A program made the position numbers and the translations under genes. Under the pieces are notes generated by a model. That model was not told the origin of the DNA. It ran no database searches and saw only the letters and a program-made list of their open reading frames with translations. This document shows, in pieces, positions 1 to 7,933 of a stretch of 64,000 nucleotides of DNA. The stretch's first letter is position 1. Each line of letters starts with the position of its first letter. This DNA comes from Thermococcus thermotolerans (lineage in GTDB: Archaea; Methanobacteriota_B; Thermococci; Thermococcales; Thermococcaceae), in contig NZ_CP102602.1 in assembly GCF_024707485.1 (NCBI RefSeq), positions 1,364,001 through 1,428,000 of the forward strand, in the 5' to 3' direction.

Positions 1-1
1 G

Positions 2-2083
2 TATAAGTTACTTTCAGTCTTTGGAGTGTCCCTCTATGATGCATTCAGGATAACGCCTGTCATCTTTGGGGTTCTGACTGTGCTGTTCACGTATCTGGCC
101 GTTTTGAGGCTCTATGGGAGGAGGGAGGCCTTTCTCTCGGCGTTCTTTCTGGCAGTTCTCTTCGGCCACATCTTCCGCTCGATGGCCGGCTATTACAGGG
201 GAGATAACTACATGCTCTTCTGGTACAGCGCGGCCCTGCTTGGAATCGCACTCGCATTAACCTGGAAGCCGAGAAAACGAAAGTACGAGAGGCTGGCATT
301 TTACCTGATACCCGCCCTTGCGAGTGGTTTTGCTGCGATATTCTGGCAGGCATATTACCCAATATTTGGCTTTCTTCTGGGCAGTGCTCTGCTCATGGCC
401 ATTGGAGCATTTCTGCTAGAGAAGAAGGAGGTTTTTGTCGATTCCTTTGTTTTGGTGTTGGCGACTCTTTTTGGGGCATTGTTGGCTAACTCACTGGGCG
501 CTTGGTTTGGATACGGCATGGCAGCCTCGACCAGGGGACTTGGAAAGGCGCTCGCCGAAGAGTTTGGACTCCAGTTCGGGTTCATCAAGGATGCTTTTCT
601 CCTGATCTATCTAAAATACGCTGTGCCTGTTTCCGTTGTGTTCATTGCAGTTCTCTTCGTGCTTTCTAAGGCGTTAAAGGAGAAAAAGCAGCGGGCGGTT
701 GTGGTCGGTATCGGAGCCGTGATCGCACTATGGGTGGGGGTGAGATACTACGGGACACTAAATGAAATACTGTTGAGGCTCTTCCCGGCGGCTCCCATAG
801 TGGAGACCCAGAGGGCCTCATTAAACGATCTCTGGGAGGCCTATGGACCAGCAATTTTCATTGCACCGGCATTCCTGTTAAGTTTCCAGTCAAACAAAAG
901 CAGAACAGGAGACTTTGTCCTGCTCGGACTTTCAGTAGTGGCCGTTCCAATGATCCTTCTCTGGACGCGCTTCCTCTTCATAGGCTCGCTCGCAATTGCT
1001 GTGATGGCCGGAATCGGGGTTGTAAGAACGTATGAAACAATGCTACCGCGGGTAAATGACCGGAGATTCGGGGCCACGGCACTGGCCGTGATCCTGCTTT
1101 CAGTTCCCCTCGCGACGGGGGTGCATGGAGTCTGGACAACGAAGGGCATTGAACCACTTGCCAACGAGGCATGGGACAGAGCCCTCACCTACCTCGGGGA
1201 ACACTCGAACATTAACGACGTCGTCCTGACGTGGTGGGATCAGGGCCACTGGGTCACATATTTCTCCGAAAGGGCCCCTGTTGCCCAGGGAGGGCCCAGT
1301 AAATGGGTGGCCCAGTATTACCTGGGTATCAGAAAAAGTGCGGACCTCATGAAGCTGGGCGTGGACTACGTCATCGTTTCCTACGACACCATAATGAAGT
1401 TCGGGGCGGTTCTTGAGACGGCAGGCGCCTCTCCGGCAGAGTACACAATGCTCCCAATGCCCCTTGTGTCGTCCGCAGGTGGAATGCTACTATTCTCGGC
1501 TGGACCGTATTCCATCATGGCAGTCCCCAAAGGAGACCACTGGAGCGTTCAGGTTAACGCAGGCGGAGCGATACTGATTCCCCGGGAAGTCCTCGTTGAG
1601 AGGGGAGGCTCCGTGGAGAACGCAACCTTCACCGGCAGGCCGAACGCCGATGTCTACGTTTACATCAACCTGAACTACGGCTACGCCGTGCTGATGAACG
1701 GGAAAGCCTTTGAAACTCCCCTCGCCAGACTTATGTTTACGGATGACCATCCAAACTTCACGGAGGTTTATTCGGACGGCGGGTACATCAAGATATTCCG
1801 GTTTGAGCATCCGAATGTTAGAGTAACAGCTGAGAACGGTTCGGTGGTTCTAAGGTTCACAAACGCCACCGGAACCGGTCTCGGCATCTACGGTTACCTC
1901 GACAACGGCACTCTAGTCTTCAAGAAGTGGTACGGGGTTAAAGGAAAGGACAAATTCACCCTGCCCGATGACCTGAATGGAAGCGTTGTCATCCGCTACA
2001 TCTACGTCCACAAGAAGACCGTGCTCGACAGGGGAGTTTTCAGGATAGATGACGTTCTCCACGGGACGGATGAGGGTCGGTAG
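2..2083 (+). CDS. aglB: AglB/STT3 oligosaccharyltransferase, 5' end outside window
   Basis: Catalytic membrane subunit of N-glycosylation, which moves the glycan from dolichol phosphate to Asn in Asn-X-Ser/Thr sequons on the outer face of the membrane. The frame is open to the window edge, so the N-terminus, with the first DxD motif, is missing. A GTG at 26 is only an internal codon. Visible are about ten hydrophobic membrane segments over the first 370 residues and then a soluble domain carrying the STT3/AglB signature WWDQG at 1232-1246. A beta-rich C-terminal region follows. Archaeal AglB proteins run to roughly 900-970 residues, so about a quarter is missing. The downstream sulfate-activation operon and the nearby rhamnose and glycosyltransferase genes fit an envelope-glycan district. 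Function is confident; the exact glycan is unknown. Confidence 0.93.
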   Translation, partial: YKLLSVFGVSLYDAFRITPVIFGVLTVLFTYLAVLRLYGRREAFLSAFFLAVLFGHIFRSMAGYYRGDNYMLFWYSAALLGIALALTWKPRKRKYERLAFYLIPALASGFAAIFWQAYYPIFGFLLGSALLMAIGAFLLEKKEVFVDSFVLVLATLFGALLANSLGAWFGYGMAASTRGLGKALAEEFGLQFGFIKDAFLLIYLKYAVPVSVVFIAVLFVLSKALKEKKQRAVVVGIGAVIALWVGVRYYGTLNEILLRLFPAAPIVETQRASLNDLWEAYGPAIFIAPAFLLSFQSNKSRTGDFVLLGLSVVAVPMILLWTRFLFIGSLAIAVMAGIGVVRTYETMLPRVNDRRFGATALAVILLSVPLATGVHGVWTTKGIEPLANEAWDRALTYLGEHSNINDVVLTWWDQGHWVTYFSERAPVAQGGPSKWVAQYYLGIRKSADLMKLGVDYVIVSYDTIMKFGAVLETAGASPAEYTMLPMPLVSSAGGMLLFSAGPYSIMAVPKGDHWSVQVNAGGAILIPREVLVERGGSVENATFTGRPNADVYVYINLNYGYAVLMNGKAFETPLARLMFTDDHPNFTEVYSDGGYIKIFRFEHPNVRVTAENGSVVLRFTNATGTGLGIYGYLDNGTLVFKKWYGVKGKDKFTLPDDLNGSVVIRYIYVHKKTVLDRGVFRIDDVLHGTDEGR

Positions 2084-2111
2084 GCCAGCTCTGCCTATTC
2101 CTCCCCCGATG

Positions 2112-2126
2112 CGAAATCTTTATATT
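2112..2126 (+). promoter_or_regulatory. Archaeal BRE/TATA promoter of the sulfate operon
   Basis: A purine-rich BRE (cgaaa) is followed by the TATA-like tttatatt. Transcription would start about 25 bases on, near 2145-2150, inside the tandem repeat described next. No other good promoter is seen before sat, so it probably drives the RHH gene and sat. Confidence 0.6.
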
Positions 2127-2140
2127 CTCCGCCCATCGTT

Positions 2141-2170
2141 TAATTAAATGTAATTAAATATCATTAAGGC
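2141..2170 (+). repeat. Three tandem 10-bp units, candidate operator
   Basis: The units are TAATTAAATG, TAATTAAATA and TCATTAAGGC, in register at one helical turn each. They lie at the expected transcription start and just before the RBS of the RHH gene. RHH dimers commonly bind short direct or inverted repeats side by side, so autoregulation by the downstream protein is a natural inference, but it is not shown. Confidence 0.45.
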
Positions 2171-2184
2171 AGGAGGTGTCTGTT

Positions 2185-2412
2185 ATGGCGGAGGAGAAGA
2201 AGTATACGACCGTTTCAATACCAAAGCCCCTCTACGACAAGATTAAGGCCAGAATAGAGGGCACCGGGTTCACTTCGGTCTCGGACTACGTCACCTACGT
2301 CCTCCGCGAGGTTCTGGCAAGCCTCGAAGAGGAGGAGAAGGAGGAAGTCTTCACCGAGGAGGAGGAAGAGAAGGTCAAGGAGAGGCTTCGCGCCCTCGGC
2401 TACCTCGACTGA
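2185..2412 (+). CDS. Ribbon-helix-helix (CopG/Arc-type) small regulator
   Basis: A 75-residue protein beginning MAEEKKYTTVSIPKPLYDKI, the usual RHH layout: a short N-terminal beta strand (YTTVSIP), then two helices around a G-[FT]-T-S-V-S turn, then a very acidic C-terminal helix rich in Glu. The ATG at 2185 is preferred because AGGAGGTG at 2171-2178 sits six bases upstream; the in-frame GTG at 2176 overlaps that RBS. It lies 25 bases before sat and behind the operon promoter, so it likely regulates sulfate activation or its own transcription. DNA binding is inferred from the fold. A role as a Sat-associated structural protein cannot be excluded. Confidence 0.75.
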   Translation: MAEEKKYTTVSIPKPLYDKIKARIEGTGFTSVSDYVTYVLREVLASLEEEEKEEVFTEEEEEKVKERLRALGYLD

Positions 2413-2437
2413 GGCCTTTCCTTTTTGAGGTGATACC

Positions 2438-3577
2438 ATGGTCTCAAAGCCCCACGGAGGCAGGCTCGTCAGGAGGCTCGTTGCCGAGAGAACCCGCGAG
2501 AGGATTCTGGGCGAGCAGAAGGAATACCCCCGCGTCCAGATCGAGCACGGCCGGGCGATAGACCTTGAGAACATCGCGCACGGTGTTTATTCACCCCTCA
2601 AGGGCTTCCTCACGAGCGACGACTTCGAGAGCGTCCTCGACCACATGCGCCTGAGCGACGACACTCCTTGGACGATCCCGATAGTGCTCGATGTGAGGGA
2701 GAGAACCTTCGACGAGGGCGACGCGATACTCCTGTATTACGACGATCTGCCCATAGCGAGGATGCACGTCGAGGAGATATACGCCTACGACAAGAAGGAA
2801 TTCGCGGTCAAGGTATTCAAGACTGACGACCCGGCCCACCCCGGCGTCGCCAGGGTTATGAACATGGGCGGATACCTCGTCGGCGGTGAGATTGAACTCC
2901 TCAACGAGCTTCCAAATCCCTTCGCCAAGTACACCCTCAGGCCGGTCGAGACGAGGGTTCTCTTCAAGGAGCGCGGCTGGAAGACGATAGTGGCCTTCCA
3001 GACCAGGAACGTGCCCCACCTCGGCCACGAGTACGTCCAGAAAGCTGCCCTTACCTTCGTCGACGGCCTCTTCATCAACCCCGTCCTCGGGAGGAAGAAG
3101 AAGGGTGACTACCGCGATGAGGTCATAATCAAGGCCTACGAAACGCTCTTCGAGCACTACTATCCCAAAGATGCTGCAACCCTCGCCACAGTCCGCTACG
3201 AGATGCGCTATGCCGGCCCGAGGGAGGCAATTCACCACGCGATAATGAGGAAGAACTTTGGTGCGACGCACTTCATAGTCGGAAGGGATCACGCTGGAGT
3301 CGGCGACTACTACGGGCCCTACGAGGCCTGGGACCTCTTCGGCGAGTTCCCGGACCTGGGAATAACCCCGATGTTCATCCGCGAGTCCTTCTACTGCAGG
3401 AAGTGCGGCGGCATGGTCAACGCGAAGATATGTCCCCACGACAAGGAGTTCCACGTCCACATAAGCGGGACGAAGCTCAGGAAGATGATAATGACTGGCG
3501 AAAAGCCGCCGGAGTATATGATGAGGCCGGAGGTCTTCGAGGTCGTGAGGAGCTTCGAGAACCCGTTCGTGGAGTGA
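2438..3577 (+). CDS. sat: Sulfate adenylyltransferase (ATP sulfurylase)
   Basis: Makes adenylyl sulfate (APS) and pyrophosphate from ATP and sulfate. The 379-residue protein has the family hallmarks: QTRNVPHLGH at residues 188-197 (the QxRN and HxxH nucleotide site) and GRDHAG at 282-287. A C320-x2-C323...C332 zinc site is typical of archaeal and bacterial single-domain enzymes. There is no fused kinase domain; the kinase is the separate apsK at 6513. The ATG at 2438 follows a GAGGTGAT ribosome binding site. A short T-run flanked by CCCC and GGGG (3579-3598) separates it from the DHH gene and might cause partial termination. The direction of use (assimilatory activation or sulfation) depends on partners not seen here. 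Confidence 0.95.
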   Translation: MVSKPHGGRLVRRLVAERTRERILGEQKEYPRVQIEHGRAIDLENIAHGVYSPLKGFLTSDDFESVLDHMRLSDDTPWTIPIVLDVRERTFDEGDAILLYYDDLPIARMHVEEIYAYDKKEFAVKVFKTDDPAHPGVARVMNMGGYLVGGEIELLNELPNPFAKYTLRPVETRVLFKERGWKTIVAFQTRNVPHLGHEYVQKAALTFVDGLFINPVLGRKKKGDYRDEVIIKAYETLFEHYYPKDAATLATVRYEMRYAGPREAIHHAIMRKNFGATHFIVGRDHAGVGDYYGPYEAWDLFGEFPDLGITPMFIRESFYCRKCGGMVNAKICPHDKEFHVHISGTKLRKMIMTGEKPPEYMMRPEVFEVVRSFENPFVE

Positions 3578-3606
3578 TCCCCATTATTTTTTGCGGGGTG
3601 AGTTAG

Positions 3607-4542
3607 GTGCATCTAATCGTCCACCACTGGGACACCGACGGCGTGACGTCTTCGGCACTGCTGGTCAGGGGACTCTCTCTTGAGGAGTTTACCAACATCA
3701 CCGCACCGATAGGCGAGTTCCGCTTCGATGAGAGGATCTGGGAGGCCATTGGAAAAGCCGAGAGGCTCTACGTCCTAGACTTCAACGCTCCAGACGAGGT
3801 TGAGAGGGTAAGGATACCAACGCTCTTCATCGACCACCACACCCAGCCGAGAATCGGGAATCCGCTCGTCGAGCAGATAAACCCGTCGCTCGGTGGGGAG
3901 TACTACCCCTCATGCTCACTCGTCGTATCGGAGCACTTCGGGATATGGAACGCATGGAGCGCCCTCGGTGTCGTGGGGGATATAGGGGAGAAGGCCTTCG
4001 GGCTGGAGAGGGTCAGAAAGCTCCTTGATAGGGAGAGAATCTCGCGGGAGGAAGCGCTGAGGCTCGTCGAGCTCATAGACTCCAACTACATCGCCATGGA
4101 GAGGGAGGCCGTGGAGGAAGCCCTTAGAGTTCTTTTAAGCCACGAGGTGAAAGAGCTCCTCGAATACGAGCCGTGGGTGAAGAAGGCAGAAGTGATCAGG
4201 GAGGCCATCGAGGGAGCAGTTTCGGGCGTTGAGGAGCGGAACGGCTTCGCCATCGCTCACTTCGAGAGCCCCTTCAACATCATCTCCAAGGTCGCGAGAA
4301 AGCTCGTCTGGGAGCTCGGTTACAGAGGCGCAGTGGTCATCAACGGGAACTTCCACGGAAAGGCACAGCTTTACTTCAGGATTTCCGGGGAGGAAGCGGA
4401 GAGGATAAAGGTGACCGAGGTAATAGAACGCCTTAAAGCCCTTGGAGCCAACGCCGGCGGCAAGAGGGAAGTCCTCGGCTGCGTCTGCGAGAGGGATAAA
4501 ATCGAAGATGCCGTCGCAATCATTGAGGAATACCTGAGGTGA
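3607..4542 (+). CDS. DHH-family phosphoesterase, candidate PAP phosphatase
   Basis: A 311-residue DHH/DHHA1 protein. Motif I appears as HHWDTDG at residues 6-12 and the DHH motif as IDHH at 75-78, both manganese-binding. A DHHA1-like C-terminal domain contains GGKREVLG near the end. The family includes RecJ-like nucleases, nanoRNases and NrnA-type enzymes that remove the 3' phosphate of 3'-phosphoadenosine 5'-phosphate (PAP). Sitting between sat and apsK, which make PAPS, it is best placed to recycle the PAP left after sulfate transfer. That role is inferred from context. The start is GTG with GGGGTGAG just upstream. It ends five bases before the next gene. Confidence 0.82.
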   Translation: MHLIVHHWDTDGVTSSALLVRGLSLEEFTNITAPIGEFRFDERIWEAIGKAERLYVLDFNAPDEVERVRIPTLFIDHHTQPRIGNPLVEQINPSLGGEYYPSCSLVVSEHFGIWNAWSALGVVGDIGEKAFGLERVRKLLDRERISREEALRLVELIDSNYIAMEREAVEEALRVLLSHEVKELLEYEPWVKKAEVIREAIEGAVSGVEERNGFAIAHFESPFNIISKVARKLVWELGYRGAVVINGNFHGKAQLYFRISGEEAERIKVTEVIERLKALGANAGGKREVLGCVCERDKIEDAVAIIEEYLR

Positions 4543-4547
4543 GGAGA

Positions 4548-5978
4548 ATGGAGTTTGAAAAAAAGGTTAGGGAAGGGATGAAGGGGACGAAGAAAGTCCT
4601 CGTCATAGGCCTTGATTCCGCCCCGCCGGAGCTACTTTTCAACCGCTTCATCGACGACATGCCCAACGTGAAGAAACTCCTCGAAAAATCCGTCTACGGC
4701 CCGATGCAGACGGGAATACCAGCGATAACCATTCCAATGTGGATGGTGATGGTCACCGGCAAGACGCCGGGCGAGCTCGGCCTCTACGGCTTCAGACACA
4801 GAACAGGCTATTCCTACACAGACTACTGGATAGCCCACAGCAAAAAGGTCAAGGAGCCGACCCTCTGGGACTACCTCGGCGAGCGCGGAAAGAAGTCGAT
4901 AATCGTCGGCGTTCCTCCGACCTACCCGCCGAAGCCGATCAACGGCCACCTCGTGAGCTGCTTCATAACCCCTGATGCCAGCGTGGACTACACGTACCCA
5001 AAGGAGCTCAAGGGCGAGATCGAGCGCCTGGTCGGCGAGTACATCTTTGACGTCCCCTTCAGGAAGGAGGCAAAGGACGAGGTGAAAGAGGGAATCTGGG
5101 AGATGACGAAAAAGCGGTTCGAGGTCATCCGCTACCTCATCCAGGAGAAGGAGTGGGACTACTTCCACTTCGTCGAGATAGGCCTGGATAGACTCCACCA
5201 CGCCTTCTGGCGCTACTTCGATGAAAACCACCACCTCTACCCGGGTAAGGGAAACAGGTACGAGAGCGTCATTCCGGACTACTACAGGCTTCTCGACAGG
5301 GAGATAGGCGAGACGCTCAAGCTCGTAGACCTCGACGAGACGGCCGTCTTCATAGTCTCCGACCACGGGATAAAGGCCATGCACGGCAACTTCGCGGTCA
5401 ACCAGTGGTTAGCTGAGGAGGGCCTGCTGAAGATCAGGAACCCTGAGGCCCTCCACGACGGGAAGGTCAAGCGCTTCGAGAGCCTCGACGTGGACTGGAA
5501 GGAGACCATCGCCTGGGGATGGGGCGGCTACTACTCAAGGGTCTTCCTCAACGTCCTCGGCAGGGAGAAGGCTGGAAGGATACCGCTCTCCAGGTTCGAG
5601 AAGGTCAGGGACGAGGTTGCCGAGCAGATAAAGGGGATACGCGGCCCGAACGGCGAGAGGTGGGACACGAAGGTATTCTACCCCGAGGACATCTATCCGG
5701 TGGCGAAGGGAAGCAAGCCGGACATAATGGTCTACTTCGACAACCTCAACTGGCGCGCGGCAGGAACCGTCGGCCACCCGAGCAACTATCTACCAGAAAA
5801 CGACACCGGGCCGGACGACGCGAACCACTCCGAGTTCGGGGTGTTCTCGATGTACTTACCTGGCTTCGACGAGAGTAAAGCAACGCAGCTCACCATCTAC
5901 GACTTTGCCCCAACGGTGCTCAGGCTCTTTGGCATAGAGGAGCCCCTCGCAGGAATGCACGGGAGGAGTATTCTTTAG
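4548..5978 (+). CDS. Alkaline-phosphatase-superfamily phosphodiesterase/nucleotide pyrophosphatase
   Basis: A 476-residue metal-dependent hydrolase of the type I phosphodiesterase/nucleotide pyrophosphatase group. Metal and nucleophile positions are visible: GLDSAPP (Asp23), the nucleophile Thr61 in PAITIPMW, SDHGIK in the middle, and a late His in ANHSEFGVF. No signal peptide is seen, so it should act in the cytosol. The ATG at 4548 has GAGGTGAG five bases upstream; an in-frame GTG at 4539 overlaps the DHH stop and looks less likely. Lying in the sat-DHH operon, it could hydrolyse a nucleotide such as APS or PAPS, or remove a sulfate or phosphate ester. The substrate cannot be read from sequence. 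Confidence 0.85.
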   Translation: MEFEKKVREGMKGTKKVLVIGLDSAPPELLFNRFIDDMPNVKKLLEKSVYGPMQTGIPAITIPMWMVMVTGKTPGELGLYGFRHRTGYSYTDYWIAHSKKVKEPTLWDYLGERGKKSIIVGVPPTYPPKPINGHLVSCFITPDASVDYTYPKELKGEIERLVGEYIFDVPFRKEAKDEVKEGIWEMTKKRFEVIRYLIQEKEWDYFHFVEIGLDRLHHAFWRYFDENHHLYPGKGNRYESVIPDYYRLLDREIGETLKLVDLDETAVFIVSDHGIKAMHGNFAVNQWLAEEGLLKIRNPEALHDGKVKRFESLDVDWKETIAWGWGGYYSRVFLNVLGREKAGRIPLSRFEKVRDEVAEQIKGIRGPNGERWDTKVFYPEDIYPVAKGSKPDIMVYFDNLNWRAAGTVGHPSNYLPENDTGPDDANHSEFGVFSMYLPGFDESKATQLTIYDFAPTVLRLFGIEEPLAGMHGRSIL

Positions 5979-6016
5979 CATTCCCGATATTTCAATATTT
6001 TGACCGGTGGGACGCC

Positions 6017-6271
6017 ATGGAGATTCGTTTCATTCCCCACGCACTGGAGAGGCTTGAGGAAAGGGGAATTCCGGGGGAACTGGTAGAGGAGGTTATCTCA
6101 AACCCGGAGGGTGTTTCGGAAGGATACTTCGGGAGGAAGGTTGCCCAGAAGCGCCTGAACGGCAAGCTGATAAGGGCCATCTACGAGGAGACGTCTGATG
6201 GAGTGGTTGTTGTTATCACAGCATACGTAACTTCCAAAGTCAGAAAATATGGAGGGGGTGAGGAACGATGA
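6017..6271 (+). CDS. DUF4258 protein, candidate toxin of a small pair
   Basis: An 84-residue basic protein with the DUF4258 pattern: HALERLEERGI near residue 8, then a VxEVIxNPE segment, then strands ending in a lysine- and tyrosine-rich tail. It overlaps the next gene (DUF2283) by four bases, so the two are translationally coupled. The same pairing recurs at 17387-18083. DUF4258/DUF2283 pairs are regarded as putative toxin-antitoxin modules in archaea; activity here is inferred. The pair sits between the phosphodiesterase and apsK and therefore interrupts the sulfate-activation genes. GGTGG precedes the ATG. Confidence 0.75.
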   Translation: MEIRFIPHALERLEERGIPGELVEEVISNPEGVSEGYFGRKVAQKRLNGKLIRAIYEETSDGVVVVITAYVTSKVRKYGGGEER

Positions 6272-6483
6272 GGATATCATACGACCCAAAACACGATGTC
6301 ATGTACATAAAGTTCTCCGACGCAAGGATCGTCGAGACGGTCGAGGTTGAGGAGGGCGTGATAATAGACTACGGCGAGAAGGGGGAGATAGTGGGCATAG
6401 AGATAATCAACGCCTCCCTGAGAACTCACTCGCATCCGTTAAACGAGATAACGGTGAGAATTGAAGAGACCACTGTCCACTGA
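6268..6483 (+). CDS. DUF2283 protein, candidate antitoxin partner
   Basis: A 71-residue protein with the DUF2283 pattern: YDPKHDVMYIKFSD at the N-terminus, then a strand rich in Val/Glu and the VIIDYGEKGEIVGIEII core. It starts inside the last codon of the DUF4258 gene (ATGA overlap). Members are small beta-sheet proteins found next to DUF4258 genes. It ends 29 bases before the apsK start. Family assignment is firm; the antitoxin role is inferred from pairing only. Confidence 0.78.
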   Translation: MRISYDPKHDVMYIKFSDARIVETVEVEEGVIIDYGEKGEIVGIEIINASLRTHSHPLNEITVRIEETTVH

Positions 6484-6512
6484 CTCTGCTATTGCTGGTT
6501 GGGGGAGATAAA

Positions 6513-7058
6513 ATGAACGGGCTCAAAAACCTCGAAAAGGGATTCACCATCTGGCTCACGGGGCCGAGCGGTGCCGGAAAAACAACCCTGGCTGTAAAGC
6601 TCGCCAGGAAGCTCAGGGAGATGGGCTATCGCGTCGAGATACTCGACGGGGACACGATAAGAAAGACGCTCTATCCCGAGCTGGGCTTTTCAAAGGAAGC
6701 GAGGGAGATGCACAACCGCGTTGTTATCCACATGGCCAAGCTCCTCAGCAGGAACGGGGTCATAGCGATAGTCTCGCTGATTTCGCCCTACAGGGCCGTC
6801 CGTGAGTACGCGAGGAGGGAGATTGGGAACTTCATGGAGGTCTACGTCTACGCCCCCCTGGAGGTGAGAATCCAGCGCGACCCCAAGGGGCTGTACGCCA
6901 AAGCCCTTAGGGGAGAGATAAAGGGCCTGACCGGCTACGATGGCGTCTACGAGGAGCCCGAAAACCCCGAGGTGAGGGTGGACAGCTCAAAGATGACGCC
7001 GGAGGAGGAGGTCGAGGCGGTAATAGAGAAGGCCAAGGAGCTCGGCTACCTGCCTTAA
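6513..7058 (+). CDS. apsK: Adenylylsulfate (APS) kinase
   Basis: Phosphorylates APS at the 3' position to make PAPS, the universal sulfate donor. The 181-residue protein has the P-loop GPSGAGKT at residues 17-24 and the DGD motif at 45-47, with R and N substrate positions downstream (MHNRV) and a typical lid around the KGLY and GLTGYDG segments. The ATG at 6513 is chosen because GGGGGAGA lies six to twelve bases upstream; a TTG at 6492 without RBS support would add seven residues. Together with sat it completes PAPS synthesis. The DUF4258/DUF2283 pair separates the two halves of the pathway. Confidence 0.93.
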   Translation: MNGLKNLEKGFTIWLTGPSGAGKTTLAVKLARKLREMGYRVEILDGDTIRKTLYPELGFSKEAREMHNRVVIHMAKLLSRNGVIAIVSLISPYRAVREYARREIGNFMEVYVYAPLEVRIQRDPKGLYAKALRGEIKGLTGYDGVYEEPENPEVRVDSSKMTPEEEVEAVIEKAKELGYLP

Positions 7059-7074
7059 ACTGGAGGGTGAGGCA

Positions 7075-7812
7075 TTGCAGGCCACCTTCGCTGGGCTGGG
7101 CTTCCTCGTCGGCTTTCTCGTGGGCCTCACGGGGGTCGGCGGCGGAGCTTTAATGACCCCTTCCCTAATCTTTCTCGGCGTTGAACCCCTAACTGCCGTC
7201 GGGACCGACCTGCTATACGCCACCGTCACCAGAATATTCGGAGTCTTTTTCCACGGGAGGCGGGGCAGGATAAGGTACGACATAGCGCTCCGCCTTTTCG
7301 CGGGCAGCGTTCCCGCTGTAGTCCTCGGCGGAATAATCCTGAGGGAGATTGACAGGGCAGTTCTGAACGAGTACCTCACGCCGCTCCTCGGGGGCATACT
7401 GGTTCTCAGCGCGGTTCTGAGCCTCCTCAAGGGTGAATTCGACCTCCCAGTGAGGCCAAGGTGGGCCTACGTTTACCTCCTCGGCTTCGTCGTAGGATTG
7501 ACCGTCCAGTTCACCTCGGTCGGGGCGGGGGTTATAGTGAGCTTCACGCTGATGAACGTGGCCAAACTAGACCCGAAGGATGTGGTTGGGGTTACGATAT
7601 TCTATGGGCTTGTGCTCTCCGCCTTCAGCTTTCTGAACTACGCGGGCATCGGTGGGGTTGATTACGGCCTGGCTGGGACGCTGATCCTCGGGACAATTCC
7701 CGGGGTTTACCTCGGCACTCACGTGAACCGTACCACAGATAGAGAGAAGCTTAAAAGGGCGATAAACGTGATAATACTGCTGATTGGACTGTTCACGTTG
7801 CTGAGCAGGTGA
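7075..7812 (+). CDS. TauE/SafE-family sulfite/organosulfur permease
   Basis: A 245-residue membrane protein with two homologous halves. Each half begins with the family's glycine-rich hairpin: GFLVGLTGVGGGALMTPSL near the N-terminus and GFVVGLTVQFTSVGAGVIV near residue 142. Seven to eight membrane segments are evident. The family moves sulfite, sulfonates, thiosulfate or related anions. The TTG start at 7075 follows a strong GGAGGGTGA, and no better in-frame start is close. Adjacent to sat and apsK, it is the natural candidate for supplying sulfate-type anions or expelling sulfite, but direction and substrate are unproven. Its stop codon is immediately followed by a fragment of flippase sequence. 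Confidence 0.87.
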   Translation: MQATFAGLGFLVGFLVGLTGVGGGALMTPSLIFLGVEPLTAVGTDLLYATVTRIFGVFFHGRRGRIRYDIALRLFAGSVPAVVLGGIILREIDRAVLNEYLTPLLGGILVLSAVLSLLKGEFDLPVRPRWAYVYLLGFVVGLTVQFTSVGAGVIVSFTLMNVAKLDPKDVVGVTIFYGLVLSAFSFLNYAGIGGVDYGLAGTLILGTIPGVYLGTHVNRTTDREKLKRAINVIILLIGLFTLLSR

Positions 7813-7862
7813 AACTCATGAGCGAGGCAAGCCAGGCTTTTACAGAAGATTGCAGAGGGCAC
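7811..7862 (+). pseudogene. Fragment of a flippase gene 5' end
   Basis: The segment from GGTGAAACTCATGAGCGAGG onward closely matches the RBS and first codons of the intact flippase at 9304-9360, then falls apart after about 50 bases. It directly abuts the TauE stop codon and cannot code for more than a few flippase residues. It is one of at least four such copies in the window. Confidence 0.75.
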
Positions 7863-7886
7863 GAGGTTGTTTTTCTCCATTATGCT

Positions 7887-7900
7887 GAAAAGCTTATTAA
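7887..7900 (+). promoter_or_regulatory. Promoter of the AlbA_2 regulator
   Basis: TGAAAAGCTTATTAA fits a BRE followed by a TATA element. The expected start near 7922 would leave only a very short leader before the ATG at 7934. Confidence 0.5.
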
Positions 7901-7933
7901 CTGACTACTCCCTCAAAATGTTAGGTGGGCTGT

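Noticed and set aside
3579-3598. CCCC-T6-GGGG between sat and the DHH gene as a full terminator
   Set aside because: The G-run is part of the ribosome binding site of the next gene and the operon context argues for read-through; at most partial termination.
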